The translations under genes were made by a program, and so were the position numbers. Of a DNA stretch of 64,000 nucleotides, positions 1-11,382 are shown one piece after another. Position 1 is the stretch's first letter. Each line of letters opens with the position of its first letter. This DNA comes from Zonotrichia leucophrys gambelii (Eukaryota; Chordata; Aves; Passeriformes; Passerellidae): positions 146,837,917 to 146,901,916 of the forward strand of contig NC_088171.1 in NCBI RefSeq assembly GCF_028769735.1. Reading direction: 5' to 3'. The notes below the pieces were generated by a model, which ran no database searches, was not told where the DNA came from, and was given only the letters and a program-made list of their open reading frames with translations.

Positions 1-479
1 ATGGATAACACGTTTGGTTATCATTTTAACATTTGAGCTACTTACCCCATTAAGAGGATATCTGCTGCAGCATCATGATCTAGGAACAGGGAATATTTTC
101 ACAGTTCATAAACAATTATATGTGTCTCTTGATAAGCATTATCACCTTAGGGTATTTGGATACCTAATTTTTTATTATTCTTGCTGTTGTTTTCTTCTCA
201 GAAAGGCAATCACCATACTTAAAATGCATAATTTAAAAATAATAATAATGCAACTCTTCTGCCAGAACTTGACTGGCAACAAGAAGTAGGTTCTAATGTG
301 AAGAAATATTAACACACTCATTAGAGCCTCCACACAGAAACATAAGAGCTAAAATAATATTTCTGATGCTCAGTGACCTAGTTTTCCCCAGTCTCAAAAT
401 CAATTAGTATAAGAAACAATATTTGTATTAAATGAAGAAAACATACCACCACCAAGACAGCTAAGCAAGGCAAGCTCCA
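1..479. other. Intergenic DNA, nothing recognised
   Basis: A+T-rich sequence at the left edge of the window. The 91-codon frame starting near position 14 shows no recognisable domain, no biased composition and no splice or promoter context, so I do not call it a gene. No repeat family is recognised before the CR1 end at about 480. Confidence 0.6.
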
Positions 480-630
480 ATCATAAAATAATAGAATTTT
501 AAGGGTTGGAAAGGATCTTAAAGATCATCTTGTCCTAACCCCTCCATTATAAACACCTCCCACTAGACCAGGTTGCTCAAGGTTTTATCTAGCCTGGCCT
601 TGAACCCTGCCAGGGTTGGGATTGAGAAAC
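480..630 (-). mobile_element. CR1 LINE, truncated 3' end
   Basis: Read on the minus strand this is the conserved 3' untranslated end of an avian CR1 retrotransposon. On the plus strand it shows the typical order: imperfect AATCATAGAAT-like copies at about 480-500, a GGTTGGAAAGGATCTTAAAG block, CCTCCCACTAGACCAGGTTG, then CTAGCCTGGCCTTGAACCCT. Similarity fades at about 630, so it is a short 5'-truncated copy. CR1 copies are normally truncated at the 5' end and lack poly(A), which fits. Substitutions against the usual CR1 end show it is old and inactive. Confidence 0.85.
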
Positions 631-754
631 TCTAAGTGCACTATTTTCAGTCTTTATCCCTTGGGAAGCAACAATTCTGAAGCCTTCTGTTTTTCCACTA
701 AACAGTAAGTCTATAGTGATCTTCTGAAACCACATTTAAAAACTCCTCAGCTGC

Positions 755-1800
755 AAAACTGGAAGAATCCCGTGGGAGAGAGTCATGGATGAAAAAAGGG
801 TCCCAGGAGAGTTGATTGATTTTTAAGTATTACCCTCCAAACTCAAGAACAAAAATCATGATTTACAGGAAGGCTAGAAAAGGCAGCAGGAATCCTGTGT
901 GGATGAAGAAGGAGATCCTAAAAATGCATAGCAAAAAAGGATCCCTAGAAGGTGTGGGAGGGGAGACAGGTTATCCTGGAGGAATGTAGGGGATATTGGC
1001 AGCAGTTGGGAAAGCCAAAGCCCAGGCGGAGCTGGTGAGAGATGTAATAAAAAGATTAGAGTAAAGGTGGATCTGCTGCTAAGGGAGCAGGATATCCAAT
1101 GACAAAGAACAAGGAATTCAGTGGCTTTTCTAACCAATCCTGTACCGATAAGACTGATTCAGGAATCCTCAGACACTGAGAGCAACAGGAACATCTGGAA
1201 TAAGGAAAACCAGTGCCTGGTGAAAGACGATCAGGTCAGGTCAGGAAACTGGCCATACGATAGCCCACACTATTTATTAGGTTACAGGACACAGCTGTTG
1301 GTGCTGGGGCAGGTCAGGGATGTCAGTGAGATATCATTGTTGATCATATTTGAAAGGCTGTGTCAGGTGGAAAAAAAAAACTATGGAAAAAAGAAAATGT
1401 CAGTCCTATCTTCAGTAAGGGAAAAATGGTATCCAAGGAACTGCAGGCTGGTCCTCCTCACTTCAGTTCCTGGAAAAGTGATGGACTGACTGATTCTGGA
1501 AGCCATTTCCAAGCATAGGAAGGACAAGGAGGTGACTGGGAGGAGTCATGGAGGATGTATGGTAGAGATGCTGCTCCAGGGAACAATACCATTTAACATC
1601 TCCATTAGTGGCTTACATGATGGGATAGAACACCCCTGGAGTGGATCTGCAGAAGGTACAAAGCAGCAGCAGATGATCCACAAGGCAGTTGTGCTGATGG
1701 TCAGAGGGACCTTAACAGGCTGAAGAAAAGGGAAAATGGGAGTGAGCTTATGGAGAATAACAACAGAAAATGCAGGTTCCTGCACCTGAGAATATGTGCA
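755..1800 (+). mobile_element. CR1 LINE, decayed ORF2 (endonuclease/RT) fragment
   Basis: Degenerate plus-strand remnant of the CR1 ORF2 coding region. Pieces can be followed in order: a segment after the endonuclease domain (780-850), an REKIRRAKAQ-like segment at about 990-1060 (GKAKAQAELVRDVIKRLE in one frame), then a reverse-transcriptase segment NCRLVLLTSVPGKVMD at 1439-1486 that matches the conserved CR1 motif before the palm, and a later piece at 1716-1790 reading like the LNRL...CRFLHL segment downstream of the catalytic motif. The catalytic region between is deleted. Stops and frameshifts interrupt every frame, so nothing is encoded. Its 5' part closely parallels the CR1 copy at 62453-63265. 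Confidence 0.75.
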
Positions 1801-4249
1801 CAGGGTTCCTCATACCCCTGCTGCCTTGTAAGGGATGTAGGGAGGTTTCTTGGAGGTGTGGAGTTTTGTAAGGGACTTGGACATCTTTAGCATTAAGGGA
1901 AACTCAGACTTCAGTCGCTACAGTTGGTTTTCCCAAACACCTGGTTTCTATTTGTGAAACTAGCAGATTTTCAATTGGATTAGAAATTAAGTAAAAGAGA
2001 GAAGGATTCACTGCTTCAGGACTTTGTGCAACAGAATTCTCCACGTTGTTTAATTTGTACTAAATCTCACAGCTTTATAAGTGACTTTAAATTAGCCAGC
2101 TGTTGTTTCCTGTTGAGCTCTATCAGAAAGTGTCTGATTGCTTAATAAATCCAAATTTTCTCTGAGTAGGCTTAAGGAGATAGAGACATTCACTCGCAAA
2201 GTTTGCTGTATATTTGTCAAGTAATTGGTAGAACTTATTAAGCAATGGGGTTTTCTTTTTTTTATCTCACAGGAAGAAAAACTCCTCCTCCATTTCTGGT
2301 TATGCCACAACTTCCTTGCACAATTTCTGTGTTACCCTAAAGAGGAAAAGAAAAAAGAAAGCACAGGATTCTGTCCAAAACCAGAAAGACAAAGCGCTGA
2401 AGCACTTCATAGAATCAGGGAGATGCTGTTCCAAGGCTAACTTTCTGATACATATAGATCTGAACGTCTGTGTATCAATAAATTGTATATAGCAGAAAAT
2501 TTAGTCAGAGTTTAGACAAATTATAGCTTTCAGTGATGCTTTAATGATGTTGAAACTAGTGGCAGAATTTCTATTGGCTTCTGTGGTACCATAATGTTAT
2601 TCATAAACAGGAAAATAATTTTCCTAGAAAAGAAGGGAAACTAATTTACCTCTAATTTCTTCATGAGGATGAATATGTGAACAGATATGTGAAGGTATTA
2701 AATTTTATTTACCATTTTCTTTCATTTTGGCATTTCATGAACCAAGAAGAATCCCTTCCCACCCCCAATCTATAGTATTGATGTCTCCTAGTCTTAATGA
2801 ATCTTAAAGTAGTACAGATTAACCCATGAGAGTGTAAAACCCTTGAGCTACATCCAATAAAAAAAAAATGCAGCTATGATGAAAAGAACTTACTGAGAAT
2901 TTAGGCACCTACTTACAAAGCTGTGCACCAAAGAGCCATATGCACACCTGGCCTTTTCTCCTTATCATACACATTTCTCTTGTTTGGACCATATTTTAGT
3001 TTTCACTATAAATTCCCAAACTGGTTTCCTGAGCTACTTTGGAGGTGGCATGCACAGTAAATTGTTTAGATAGATGTTTAAGCTGCCCCCTGAAGGCACT
3101 ATGTTCCAAGGCAATACAGTTGTCATAGAATAAATTATTAGGGTTTGGTTGTTTGGGTTTGATTTTTTTTTTTTGTTTGGTTGCTGTAATTTTTGATTTT
3201 TTTTCTTGGTAAATTGTTTTTTCTTGACCAGTTGAATAACTCAAAAATAGTAGCTCAGATTTAAAAATAGAGGGAGTGAAAGACAATCTGGATGTTCAAG
3301 TTTGTCTATCATTCTAGTCTCTGTCAACAGCACTCAGAATTGATTATTGATACTCTGAAAATTTAAAAACCCCTAAAATGCAAATGATAATTCACATTTA
3401 GAAATATTTTTGTTTCCTGTCTGTACTTCAGTGTCTTACACTTCAATGACAGTCACAATCTCATCATTCTGAACTGAAATTTGCTACAACATGATTAAGC
3501 CTCACTTCTCTTCCCACCATTCTTTACCAGGAAGTTCATTGAAAGGTAGCATTAATCCTCCTTCCTGTTTCTTGCTATGTATCTGAGATTCTTTCCCCTT
3601 CTTTTCTCTCTGTATAGATTTTTCTTCATCTAACAATATTGCAAACACTGCTTAAATTAGTATTTTACGGATGAACTTCATTACCAAACAATTTCTATAT
3701 TCCTGAAGTTTTGTAAAAGTAGATTTCTGATGTCTGTAGCCTTCTGGCTCTATGTTTCAAGGCTGGCTCTCATAAAATTCCTGTCTCTAATAAAGTGCCC
3801 ATTCCAGCTGATTCTTTTCCTGTACCTTTTGCTGGTATGGATTTTCTGAAGTGCTTTAATTTTGTTCTTAATCAAAACCTCTCGACATTTCCACAGCAGG
3901 TTCACTATTTTACAACACTTCCCTTTTAATGAAACTCCTTTGTCCTTTATAGCTGTGAGATATTGTCCCTCTAGATGTTTGAAATTGAAAATTAAGTTTT
4001 AAAGATATTTGTAGGGATGAAAAAAGAATGACAAGCACATAATGCACAAGCTGATCATATAGGCATCATTTGCCAAAGAAACAGGTTGACAAATGTCTGT
4101 TTTGAAAATGAAAAGATAAAAAATTCATATCAACATCATAACTTTTTCAATAAACCTGAATTAATATTTTCAATACAGCTTAAAATGTGCATAAAACAGT
4201 AGCTGGCATTTCACTGGAAAACTTGAGACATGTAAATTCTTATGCGAAT

Positions 4250-4287
<38 letters not shown>

Positions 4288-4909
4288 AATTTCCTGTTTT
4301 TTTGGTTTTTAACTCATCTTAAGGTAGACATTTAAAATTAGTTGGATACATTGCATTCTAGAAGTGGGCATTTAGCATTTTACATAAGCAGTTTTGGTTG
4401 CTGAAACATCATTTTCTTGTGTCATTTGATATTCTTATGGGTATCCAAAAATTTTGTGTGGGGATAACAGATGTGCACAGAACTCAGGACAATCCCTTGT
4501 GTTTTTCTGGTGGAATGTGTGGAAGTTGGGCATTTCTAAGAGGACATTAGATGCCCATATTCAGTAAATGAAATCCTGCTGCAGGAGGTGGGATTCAGCT
4601 TGAGGCTCAGTCATCCAAACCAGGTGCCTTCAATTCAGGTGTCTGCATGTGAGCAAAGCATCTCAGCTCCCACCATCCTCAGCAGAGATTTAACCAGTGC
4701 TGTCACTGAAGCCTTGGAGATAAATTTACCTGTAATTGGGATATATCTCATTTTTTTATCTGATTTCTGTCTGAAGTGTCTCTGTTTGCATGATGGTTAC
4801 CTAAAGATGGATCAGATGAATTTTCAGTTGTGTCACAAAGCTGCTGTATACTTCTCATGGTCTAGGTGAGGTGGTTCTTCCTCTGTGTCCACACAAAGGA
4901 AGGCAGTTC
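1801..4909. other. Intergenic DNA without genes
   Basis: Unique A+T-rich sequence. It holds a T-rich stretch at about 3144-3210 and the TA array listed separately. All open frames are under 125 codons and lack domains. No CR1 or LTR sequence recognised. Confidence 0.55.
4252..4284. repeat. (TA)n microsatellite
   Basis: An uninterrupted run of about 16 TA dinucleotides. It can form a cruciform and is probably length-polymorphic. No function is implied. Confidence 0.95.
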
Positions 4910-5071
4910 AAAGGCTGGACAAGAGGTAATGTTAAACTAAAAGAGCATTGATTAAGATTAGATGTAAGAGAGCATTTTTTTACAATGAAGGTGATGAAAC
5001 AATGGATTAGATTGCCCAGAAAGGTGATGGGTGCCCTGTCTCTGGAGATATTCAAGATCAGATTGGATGGA
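4910..5071 (+). mobile_element. CR1 LINE 3' region, part before an inserted LTR
   Basis: Plus-strand CR1 3' region. Recognisable blocks are GGACAAGAGGTAATG, the stretch around ACAATGAAGGTGATGAAACA, and CTGGAGATATTCAAGATCAG. The copy stops abruptly at 5071 where an LTR begins, and its sequence resumes in phase at 5745. The last six bases (5066-5071, GATGGA) form the left copy of the LTR target-site duplication. Confidence 0.85.
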
Positions 5072-5744
5072 TGTTGTAGTGTGTTTTTAAGTTTTTCAGT
5101 TTGCTCCCCCATTTTATGTATTGCAACCCCCTGTTCTTTGTAAATGGTTCCTCCCTCCCCAGTTTTCCCGCCACTGCTCCTCTGGCAGTTGGTTTCCGTA
5201 GCAACCCCTGCTTTCAATCAGTTAAGTTATATAATTCCTCCTCCCCTATTCTCCCTTATAAGTAAACGTTTTCTCCTCCCTGGGCCCAGTCAATCACCCC
5301 CATCTCCTCCCAGCATTCGAGAACCTTCTTCTCTCTGGGGATGGTGATTGGCTGTGATCCCGGGGCCCCTCCCTTACTTTGTATTTATTGGTTACCAATG
5401 TATGTCAGTTATGTTCAGCACCTCCCTTTGAGTTTCCCTATTGGTTAGCTGGGCTCCCCTCCCTTCTCCTCCCCTTCCCTTTAAAACCCTGTTTCTCCCC
5501 CTGTTCGGGGCCATTTTGCTGTGGGTGTTTCCGCCATCTGTTGGTAACCTCCATCAATAAACCGACGTTTTCACCCCCAGTGAGTGGTCGCCTCCTATCT
5601 CGTCCACAGCGCGCAATTCCGAGCTTGCATCCAGCCCAGCCTGAGGCCGAGACGCCGAGGGGGGCTGGCATTCCTATGCGTAGGGGCGTCGGCCTTCTCA
5701 CCCCTGCTGCTAGCCGGACCTAGGGCCGCGTACGCCCTCGCGCA
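5072..5744 (+). mobile_element. Solo LTR of an endogenous retrovirus, nested in CR1
   Basis: A 673-bp element begins TG (5072) and ends CA (5744) and splits a CR1 copy. The flanks are GATGGA at 5066-5071 and GATGGG at 5745-5750, a 6-bp target duplication with one mismatch. Six-base duplications are usual for ERVK/beta- and alpha-like avian retroviruses. Internal signals fit a promoter LTR in plus orientation: CCAAT-type ATTGG boxes near 5345, 5387 and 5441, a TATA-like TTAAAA at 5481-5486, a polyadenylation signal AATAAA at 5556-5561, and a C+G-rich U5-like 3' end. No gag, pol or env sequence is present, so it is a solo LTR left by recombination. Open frames inside it are incidental. Confidence 0.85.
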
Positions 5745-5859
5745 GATGGGGCTTTGAGCAATATGATTGACTTGAAGATGTCCATTCTCATTGCAGGGGC
5801 CTTGGACTAGATGACCTTTAACTATCCCTTTCAATACAATCTATTCTACATTTCTATAA
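5745..5859 (+). mobile_element. CR1 LINE 3' end, part after the inserted LTR
   Basis: Continuation of the CR1 copy interrupted at 5071: GGGGCTTTGAGCAATATGAT, then GGGGCCTTGGACTAGATGACC, CTATCCCTTTCAATACAAT and a degraded TTCTATAA-type 3' repeat near 5850. Joining it to the left part restores the normal CR1 order, which proves the LTR is the younger element. Confidence 0.85.
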
Positions 5860-8800
5860 ACGCTTCTCAAGTGTTTATGTTTATATATTTTGATTACTGA
5901 AGTTACTTTTGCTATGATGCCTTGAACACAGCTGTCAAGGGCTGCAACTCTATTGTCTGGAAACTTGATAATGAGACAATTTATATTTGTGTTCTCTCTC
6001 TTGGAAAGTGCTTCTTTCCTTGTGTCTTAGATATCAAACTTTTCAAGGCAGGGCTGCCTCCTTGTGCAGCACTGGTTAGCAGGAGGGGCCATTTGAATAA
6101 CACTGAATATTGTTTTGAGTATTTTTAACCTTGAGTGTTGTTAAAATGTGGTTTAAATAAGAAGGTTTTTACTTTGATCAAGGTTCTTTAAACAATAGGA
6201 ATACAGTCCAGCTGTTCGGTAGTAGTAATGAATTATGATACCTTACAAGTAGAGAAAACAAAAAAAAAATATAGAATAGCTGTGCTGGCAAATCCAATAA
6301 TGAGCATCTATTTATTGAGAATTATTGCATATTGTTTTTCCAGAGGAGTCTACAGAAATCTCATGGTACCTATAGTTGTAATCCATTTTCTGTTGATCCT
6401 TCTGTTTTTCATGCTCTGTATTCCCACCTTTCCTTTCATAGATGCCTAATGATGCCTCTTGCTGGCTGCAGGCTTTGAAGTGGAATACATTTGTTCAGCA
6501 GCTTTGCTATTCACCTCCTCTGTAATGAAATAGGTAACTTTGGTGTGGGATACTTTAAGCTTTCCACCTTTATGAGATCTGTGGCTTGGCTGATAAACTG
6601 CAAGCAATGACTTCATTATAAGCCTTTTCATCTTGTGTGTGCTTTTTCATCAGGGTGCCCTGGCATTCAGCTGGGCTGGAGCTTGTTTAGCCTCATTGTG
6701 CTTGTTGGGGTTCCCTCCCCCCTCTTTCTCCATTTCACTTTTTAATTTAATAGTCATATTTATTGTTATGTTTATGCCTCATGGAGGCTTTTGATGTAGT
6801 TCAGCAGGAGGTGATGCTATTTTAGCACAGTGTTTTTCTGGTAGTGTAGCTTGTCTAGACTCCAAAGTTATGTGAAGTTTTCCCCTTATTGAGGACTGTT
6901 CTACATTTGCAAAGGCACAGGCTGGCTGAGGTTCTGAAATATGAGAGCCTTTCTTTGTCTCATTACTCCCCTGTGATCCTCATTTCTGCTATTCTTGTGC
7001 TGATTGGATTTTTTTGCAGTGCATTTATTTATTCCTTGGCTTATAAATAAGTCATATTTTTTTTTGAGTATGGATGACGAGCTTTTTCCGTGGCCTGATT
7101 TTGATCTAAAACGAATCATAACACTGTGCAAAAGTTGCTTTGCAAGTGATAATGCTGCTTGAAAAATGAGCAAAACACACTTTAAAAATGTCTTCCACCT
7201 TAACATCCATGTAGAACAGACACTCGGGGGTACAACCCAGTGAATTTGGGACTGTGTGAGATCAGCTGTAATGTACAAACCTGCCACTTATGGATTGGGA
7301 GAAATGTTGTGCTAAACAGTTCACTGCCCGGAGCTGTGTATAAATATTAGATTCAGGTCAATAGTATCTGCAGCTGTTATTTTACATGGCATGGTGAATC
7401 TGAGAGAGTAGAGGATAAGAAGAAAATTAGAGCTGATAAAACGAAATGTCTGACTAGCTTATGAAATTCATGGTCACAAGAGACCAAAGCAAAGGTTTGC
7501 AATTAAAATTAAGGAGCCTAATTTTCAGTCAAAAGGAGACTGACCCAGAAGATGGAATGTGTTCTTTTCCATAACAGACAGAAGAGACTTTTTAACTATT
7601 TGTCCTGTTTCTTTTGCCAGCTTTCCTAGACTAGGGTAGATTTCTGTCTGCTCTCCAAAATCCTGTTGGCAGAGTTTCGCAGAATTTTTTCTAGGTTTGC
7701 ATTTGAATTCAGGTTTCCAAGCAATACATATTTCTCTCTTTCTTGAGTTCCCACCCTATAAACACTAAATCTTCCACAACACTCAGATTCAGTAAAGATA
7801 TATTATTATGCATAAAAATGTAATTAAATCAATGCTCTCAGAATGTCCATGCTGAACAAAATTTAATAACAAGCATTTGAAGAATGACATTACCCATGTA
7901 GAGTATAATGGTGTGTAAGATTGGTGGGTTGCAGCACAGTACTCCAGGTGAGAACTCATTTAGAGGGCCATAAATGTCCTTCTGCTGTCTGCTTTGAAAT
8001 GAGCCTTTTCCTTGTGCTGAAAGGAGATTGGGGAATGTATTTCCATAAGATGGGGAGATATGGCAGGATCTACTGGCAGCCCTTCAAAGGAATGTATCAT
8101 GAATGACAATTCTTAATGTCAAGAATGGCTCTCCAGCTGATGTTGCCAGATGGACAAGGGATCAATAAGATACAAGACCAAACTGCTAATTCCTCAATGC
8201 TGTATTTTGATATTTTTTGAGCTTGAATTCACATTTTACATGTTTTTCCATTAATAATAAATATATACATATACAGATATATACAAGAAAATTTCTACTT
8301 GTGAAAAAATATATGCAATGCAATGAACTTTTATTTATTATTCTGACACATCATTCCCAAATGAAGAAATTATCTTTTGTCTTCTACTTGTCATGTTTTT
8401 TGTTGAAATGTGTTGAAACATTTATTATTTCTGCTTTATGTAGTAAGTAATTAAATTATACCATTTCATCATAAGTTTTAAATTTATGTTCTTCTATTAA
8501 AATCCACCATTTTCAGCCCAAAATTTATTGATCGTCTATTTGTTTGCTTTTATTATTTAAAAAAATCTCTATATATGTCTTCATTTCAAACCATAAAGAA
8601 TTTTAAAGAATGTGATTTGTTGAGATAGTTTAGAATATTTTGAAAGCAGATTTACTTTAAAAATGAGTTATGGTGCTTGTTCCATTTCTTGTGTCTGTAT
8701 CTCTAAGGTAGCTGCACGTCAGGAGGAGAATTTGATAAAACAGATTAGTTTTCTTCCAAAAGTTTTCTCCTAGTCCCTTCCCTTCCCCCTGCATGGCAAA

Positions 8801-9539
8801 GAAAGGGAGAGATGACACACTGTGAGTGTCCTACACTGCTTTTTATTCTGTTTGATATGGAGAGTAAATATCCACAGCACAAACCCAGCTGTTGTGTGAA
8901 GGCAAATTAGATAGGGAGGAAGAAACCATTTCTTGGTGATTTCCATAATAATGGAAAACATCTGGTTGGGCCACAGAGCATTTACCGCTCCAGCACAGAG
9001 AGCCTGGCAGGTCAGTGGGGAAGCCAAATTCACTGAGCCTCTAGGCAGCCAATAGATAAGACAAGAAAACATGGAAAAGGTTTGCATTCTGACACTGTAG
9101 GAAAGGTGGATCAGATATCTGAAAATGCTGCATTTACTCTTTGACTGTTTGCTAGTTTCTACAGCGTGTCCACATGTCCCTGAAAAGATGGAAGGTTGTA
9201 CTTGCAAGCTCTGGAAAGGGAGACAGATTTTAAAAATGCCAAAGAAAGTATGAGAGAAGGAGTTTGCAGCACATAAATAAAGAAAAATTTTAAAAAAATC
9301 TCATAAAGAAGGACAAGATTCCATATGCTCATACCATTCCTGACCCACTTTTTTCTAGCCTACTCTTAAAAATCTCTAGCAATGATGATTTCAAAAAAGT
9401 ATCCAGTGCCCCACCATCTCTATCCTTCATCAGCTTTCTATTGTCCAGTGTTTGAACTCCTGACCAGAGCAGATATGATTGAGGGTTGTGCCCTTTACAT
9501 TTCGTCTTATATTCCATGTGTGTTTATGCCTCCTGTCAG
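5860..9539. other. Intergenic DNA without genes
   Basis: Unique sequence. The 6020-6180 and 6400-6900 stretches are low in simple repeats and have the look of conserved non-coding DNA, but I cannot test that. The region 8217-8650 is very A+T-rich. The 128-codon (6901-7287) and 145-codon (8770-9207) minus-strand frames have no recognisable domain. Confidence 0.5.
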
Positions 9540-9700
9540 CCTCAGTCCATCTAAACTAAGCAGAAATGATTTCTTCAGTCTTTCCTCTCAGATCATATCC
9601 TCAAGGCCTCTAAACTCGTGCTGCTCACCTCAGACCATTCTCCATCTGTCCCACAACCTTCCTGAGTTGTTTTGCACAAAGCAGAACACATAAATGAAGA
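9540..9700 (-). mobile_element. Ancient CR1 LINE fragment
   Basis: On the minus strand this resembles the region of CR1 just upstream of the 3' untranslated end. On the plus strand it shows degraded TCTAAACTAAGCA, TTCTTCAGTCTTTCCTC, CAGATCATAT and CCTCTAAACTCGTGCTGCTC blocks in the family order. It lacks the terminal 3' repeat and is strongly diverged, so it is an old CR1 subfamily member. Confidence 0.6.
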
Positions 9701-10057
9701 CTCAAAATGTGAATTTGATTTCACAGATAGAGAGGTGATTATCAAAGCCCCATGAAAAGCAGCAGTGCTGATTTCACAGGATGTCTAGAACCAGGCTGAC
9801 TAACCTAACTTAAATCATGAAGAGTTCAGATCATGCCAGATAGAAACTCCCAACAGTACCCTAAGAACTTTGCCAAATGTAAATTAGCATGGTGTCAATA
9901 AAACAATTTATTCAGTGAAACCATTTTTATTTACAGCAAAGCGCTTGCTCACAACTATTTTTGCCACCATTAATGCTTACAACCATTTGGAAACAGTAGA
10001 TAGGCCACATGAACTAAATCCCAGATGAGAGAAATTTGGAAAAAGTGTTCAAAATGA
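9701..10057. other. Intergenic DNA, nothing recognised
   Basis: Short unique stretch between the ancient CR1 and the first 1.3-kb LTR. Its last bases provide the left copy of the LTR target duplication (CAAGG, 10058-10062). Confidence 0.6.
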
Positions 10058-10062
10058 CAAGG

Positions 10063-11377
10063 TATCATGGTTTGAGAGGAAGTAAGTTTTCTGGGATATG
10101 CTGTGGTCACCAATAGGTGTTCAGATTTTAATATTGGCACCTGATGTGGCCACTGGGGACATAGGATACGCCTCTGAGAACACACGGGTTAAACAGCAAA
10201 GCACTCCCAGGGGAAGCTCTCTTGGGTTCTGGTGAGGGAAGCAGGTCAGACCTCCCCTGCTTGGCTCCTGGCTGGGCGGGAGAGGGGCAGCCATGCGACT
10301 GTGAGGTAGGCTGGGCCCGAGGATGGAAGGGTGGAAGAGAGAGAGCACCGAGAGGCATCGAGCAGCCGCCCCTCCAGGAGACAGAGAGAGACAGAGCCTG
10401 TGCCACCTTGAAATTTGATATCATGTGCTGGCAGCACAGCCCGGCCTGTGGAGAAAGGGGGCTGCAGCGAGAAGGTGTCCGGCCTGGCCGCTGAGGGAGA
10501 TTGGGGTGGGCAGAGCCCGAGCTTTTAACCTTTTTCTGGACAATGAAAACTTTGCAGAACATTAACCTTTCCTAAAAGAGAGATAGAGATGAAATGGAAG
10601 AAGGAAATGTGCAAGTGTGAAGATCTGGGCAAGTGAAAGATGCGGAAGAGTAGAGAAGAATCTTAGATGGGAAGAGATGATGGAGTGGCCTTAGCTGGAC
10701 TCTTCTTGTTATAGCCATGGACAGAGCCATGTTCCTTGTGACACAGAGACTGCATCCAGGGGGAGGCAATGCCTCAGAGCCAAGAGGGCTCAATGTTGAG
10801 ACCCCTTGGCCCCAGGGGGTGGAATTTGGGGGGGACAGTTGTCCCAAAGGAGAGACTGAGACTGTGCTCTTTTTGGAACGGGACAAAGCATCCTTAAAAG
10901 GACAACCCTAGAAGCAGCTCTGGTCCATGCACAGTGGTGAGAGCGCTGGGCATGGAAGGAAGATGTCACAATGGCAGATGTTCTCCAGGCGGTACCACAA
11001 GTGACATGAAAACACACAAGGTTTCAGTGGTATTTCCTGGGGAAGCCTGTGGCACAAGAAGGACTCCTCTCCTCTTGATGAATTGAGAATTGATTATCTA
11101 AAGGGTGGTGATGGACTGAGAGTTGAAATTTGGGGGATAGATGTATTGATGTATTGGAAATTTGGTGGGGGGGAGGAGGAAATGTTTTTGGAAAGTTTTC
11201 ATTTTTCCTTGTGTGTTTCTTGTTACTTAGTGTTGAAGTTTAGTTAATAAAGTTTTCTTTTCTTTATTTCTGAGTGGGAGCCTGCTTTGCTTATTCCTGG
11301 TCACATCTCACAGCAGAAACCAGGGAGAATGTATTTTCATGGGGGCACTGGCGTTGTGCCAGTGTCAAACCATGAAT
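10063..11377 (+). mobile_element. Solo LTR, 1.3-kb family, copy 1
   Basis: A 1,315-bp solo LTR. It starts TATCATGGTTTGA and ends TCAAACCATGAAT, degraded forms of the perfect terminal inverted repeat in copy 2. The flanks carry a 5-bp duplication CAAGG (10058-10062 and 11378-11382), usual for ERVL/class III-like avian elements. A polyadenylation signal AATAAA lies at 11246-11251, followed by a U5-like segment shared with copy 2, including TTCATGGGGGCACTGGC at 11336-11352. The first 450 bp form a C+G- and purine-rich block. Open frames of 60-144 codons in 10121-11017 run antisense and sense through this block and are not genes. It differs from copy 2 by many substitutions and indels and has lost its canonical TG start and CA end, so it appears older. 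Confidence 0.85.
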
Positions 11378-11382
11378 CAAGG

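Noticed and set aside
5379..5723. 114-codon frame
   Set aside because: Lies within the LTR nested in CR1; LTR sequence is not expected to encode it.
10128..10562. 144-codon minus-strand frame
   Set aside because: Antisense to the C+G-rich part of LTR copy 1, and overlapped by frames on both strands.
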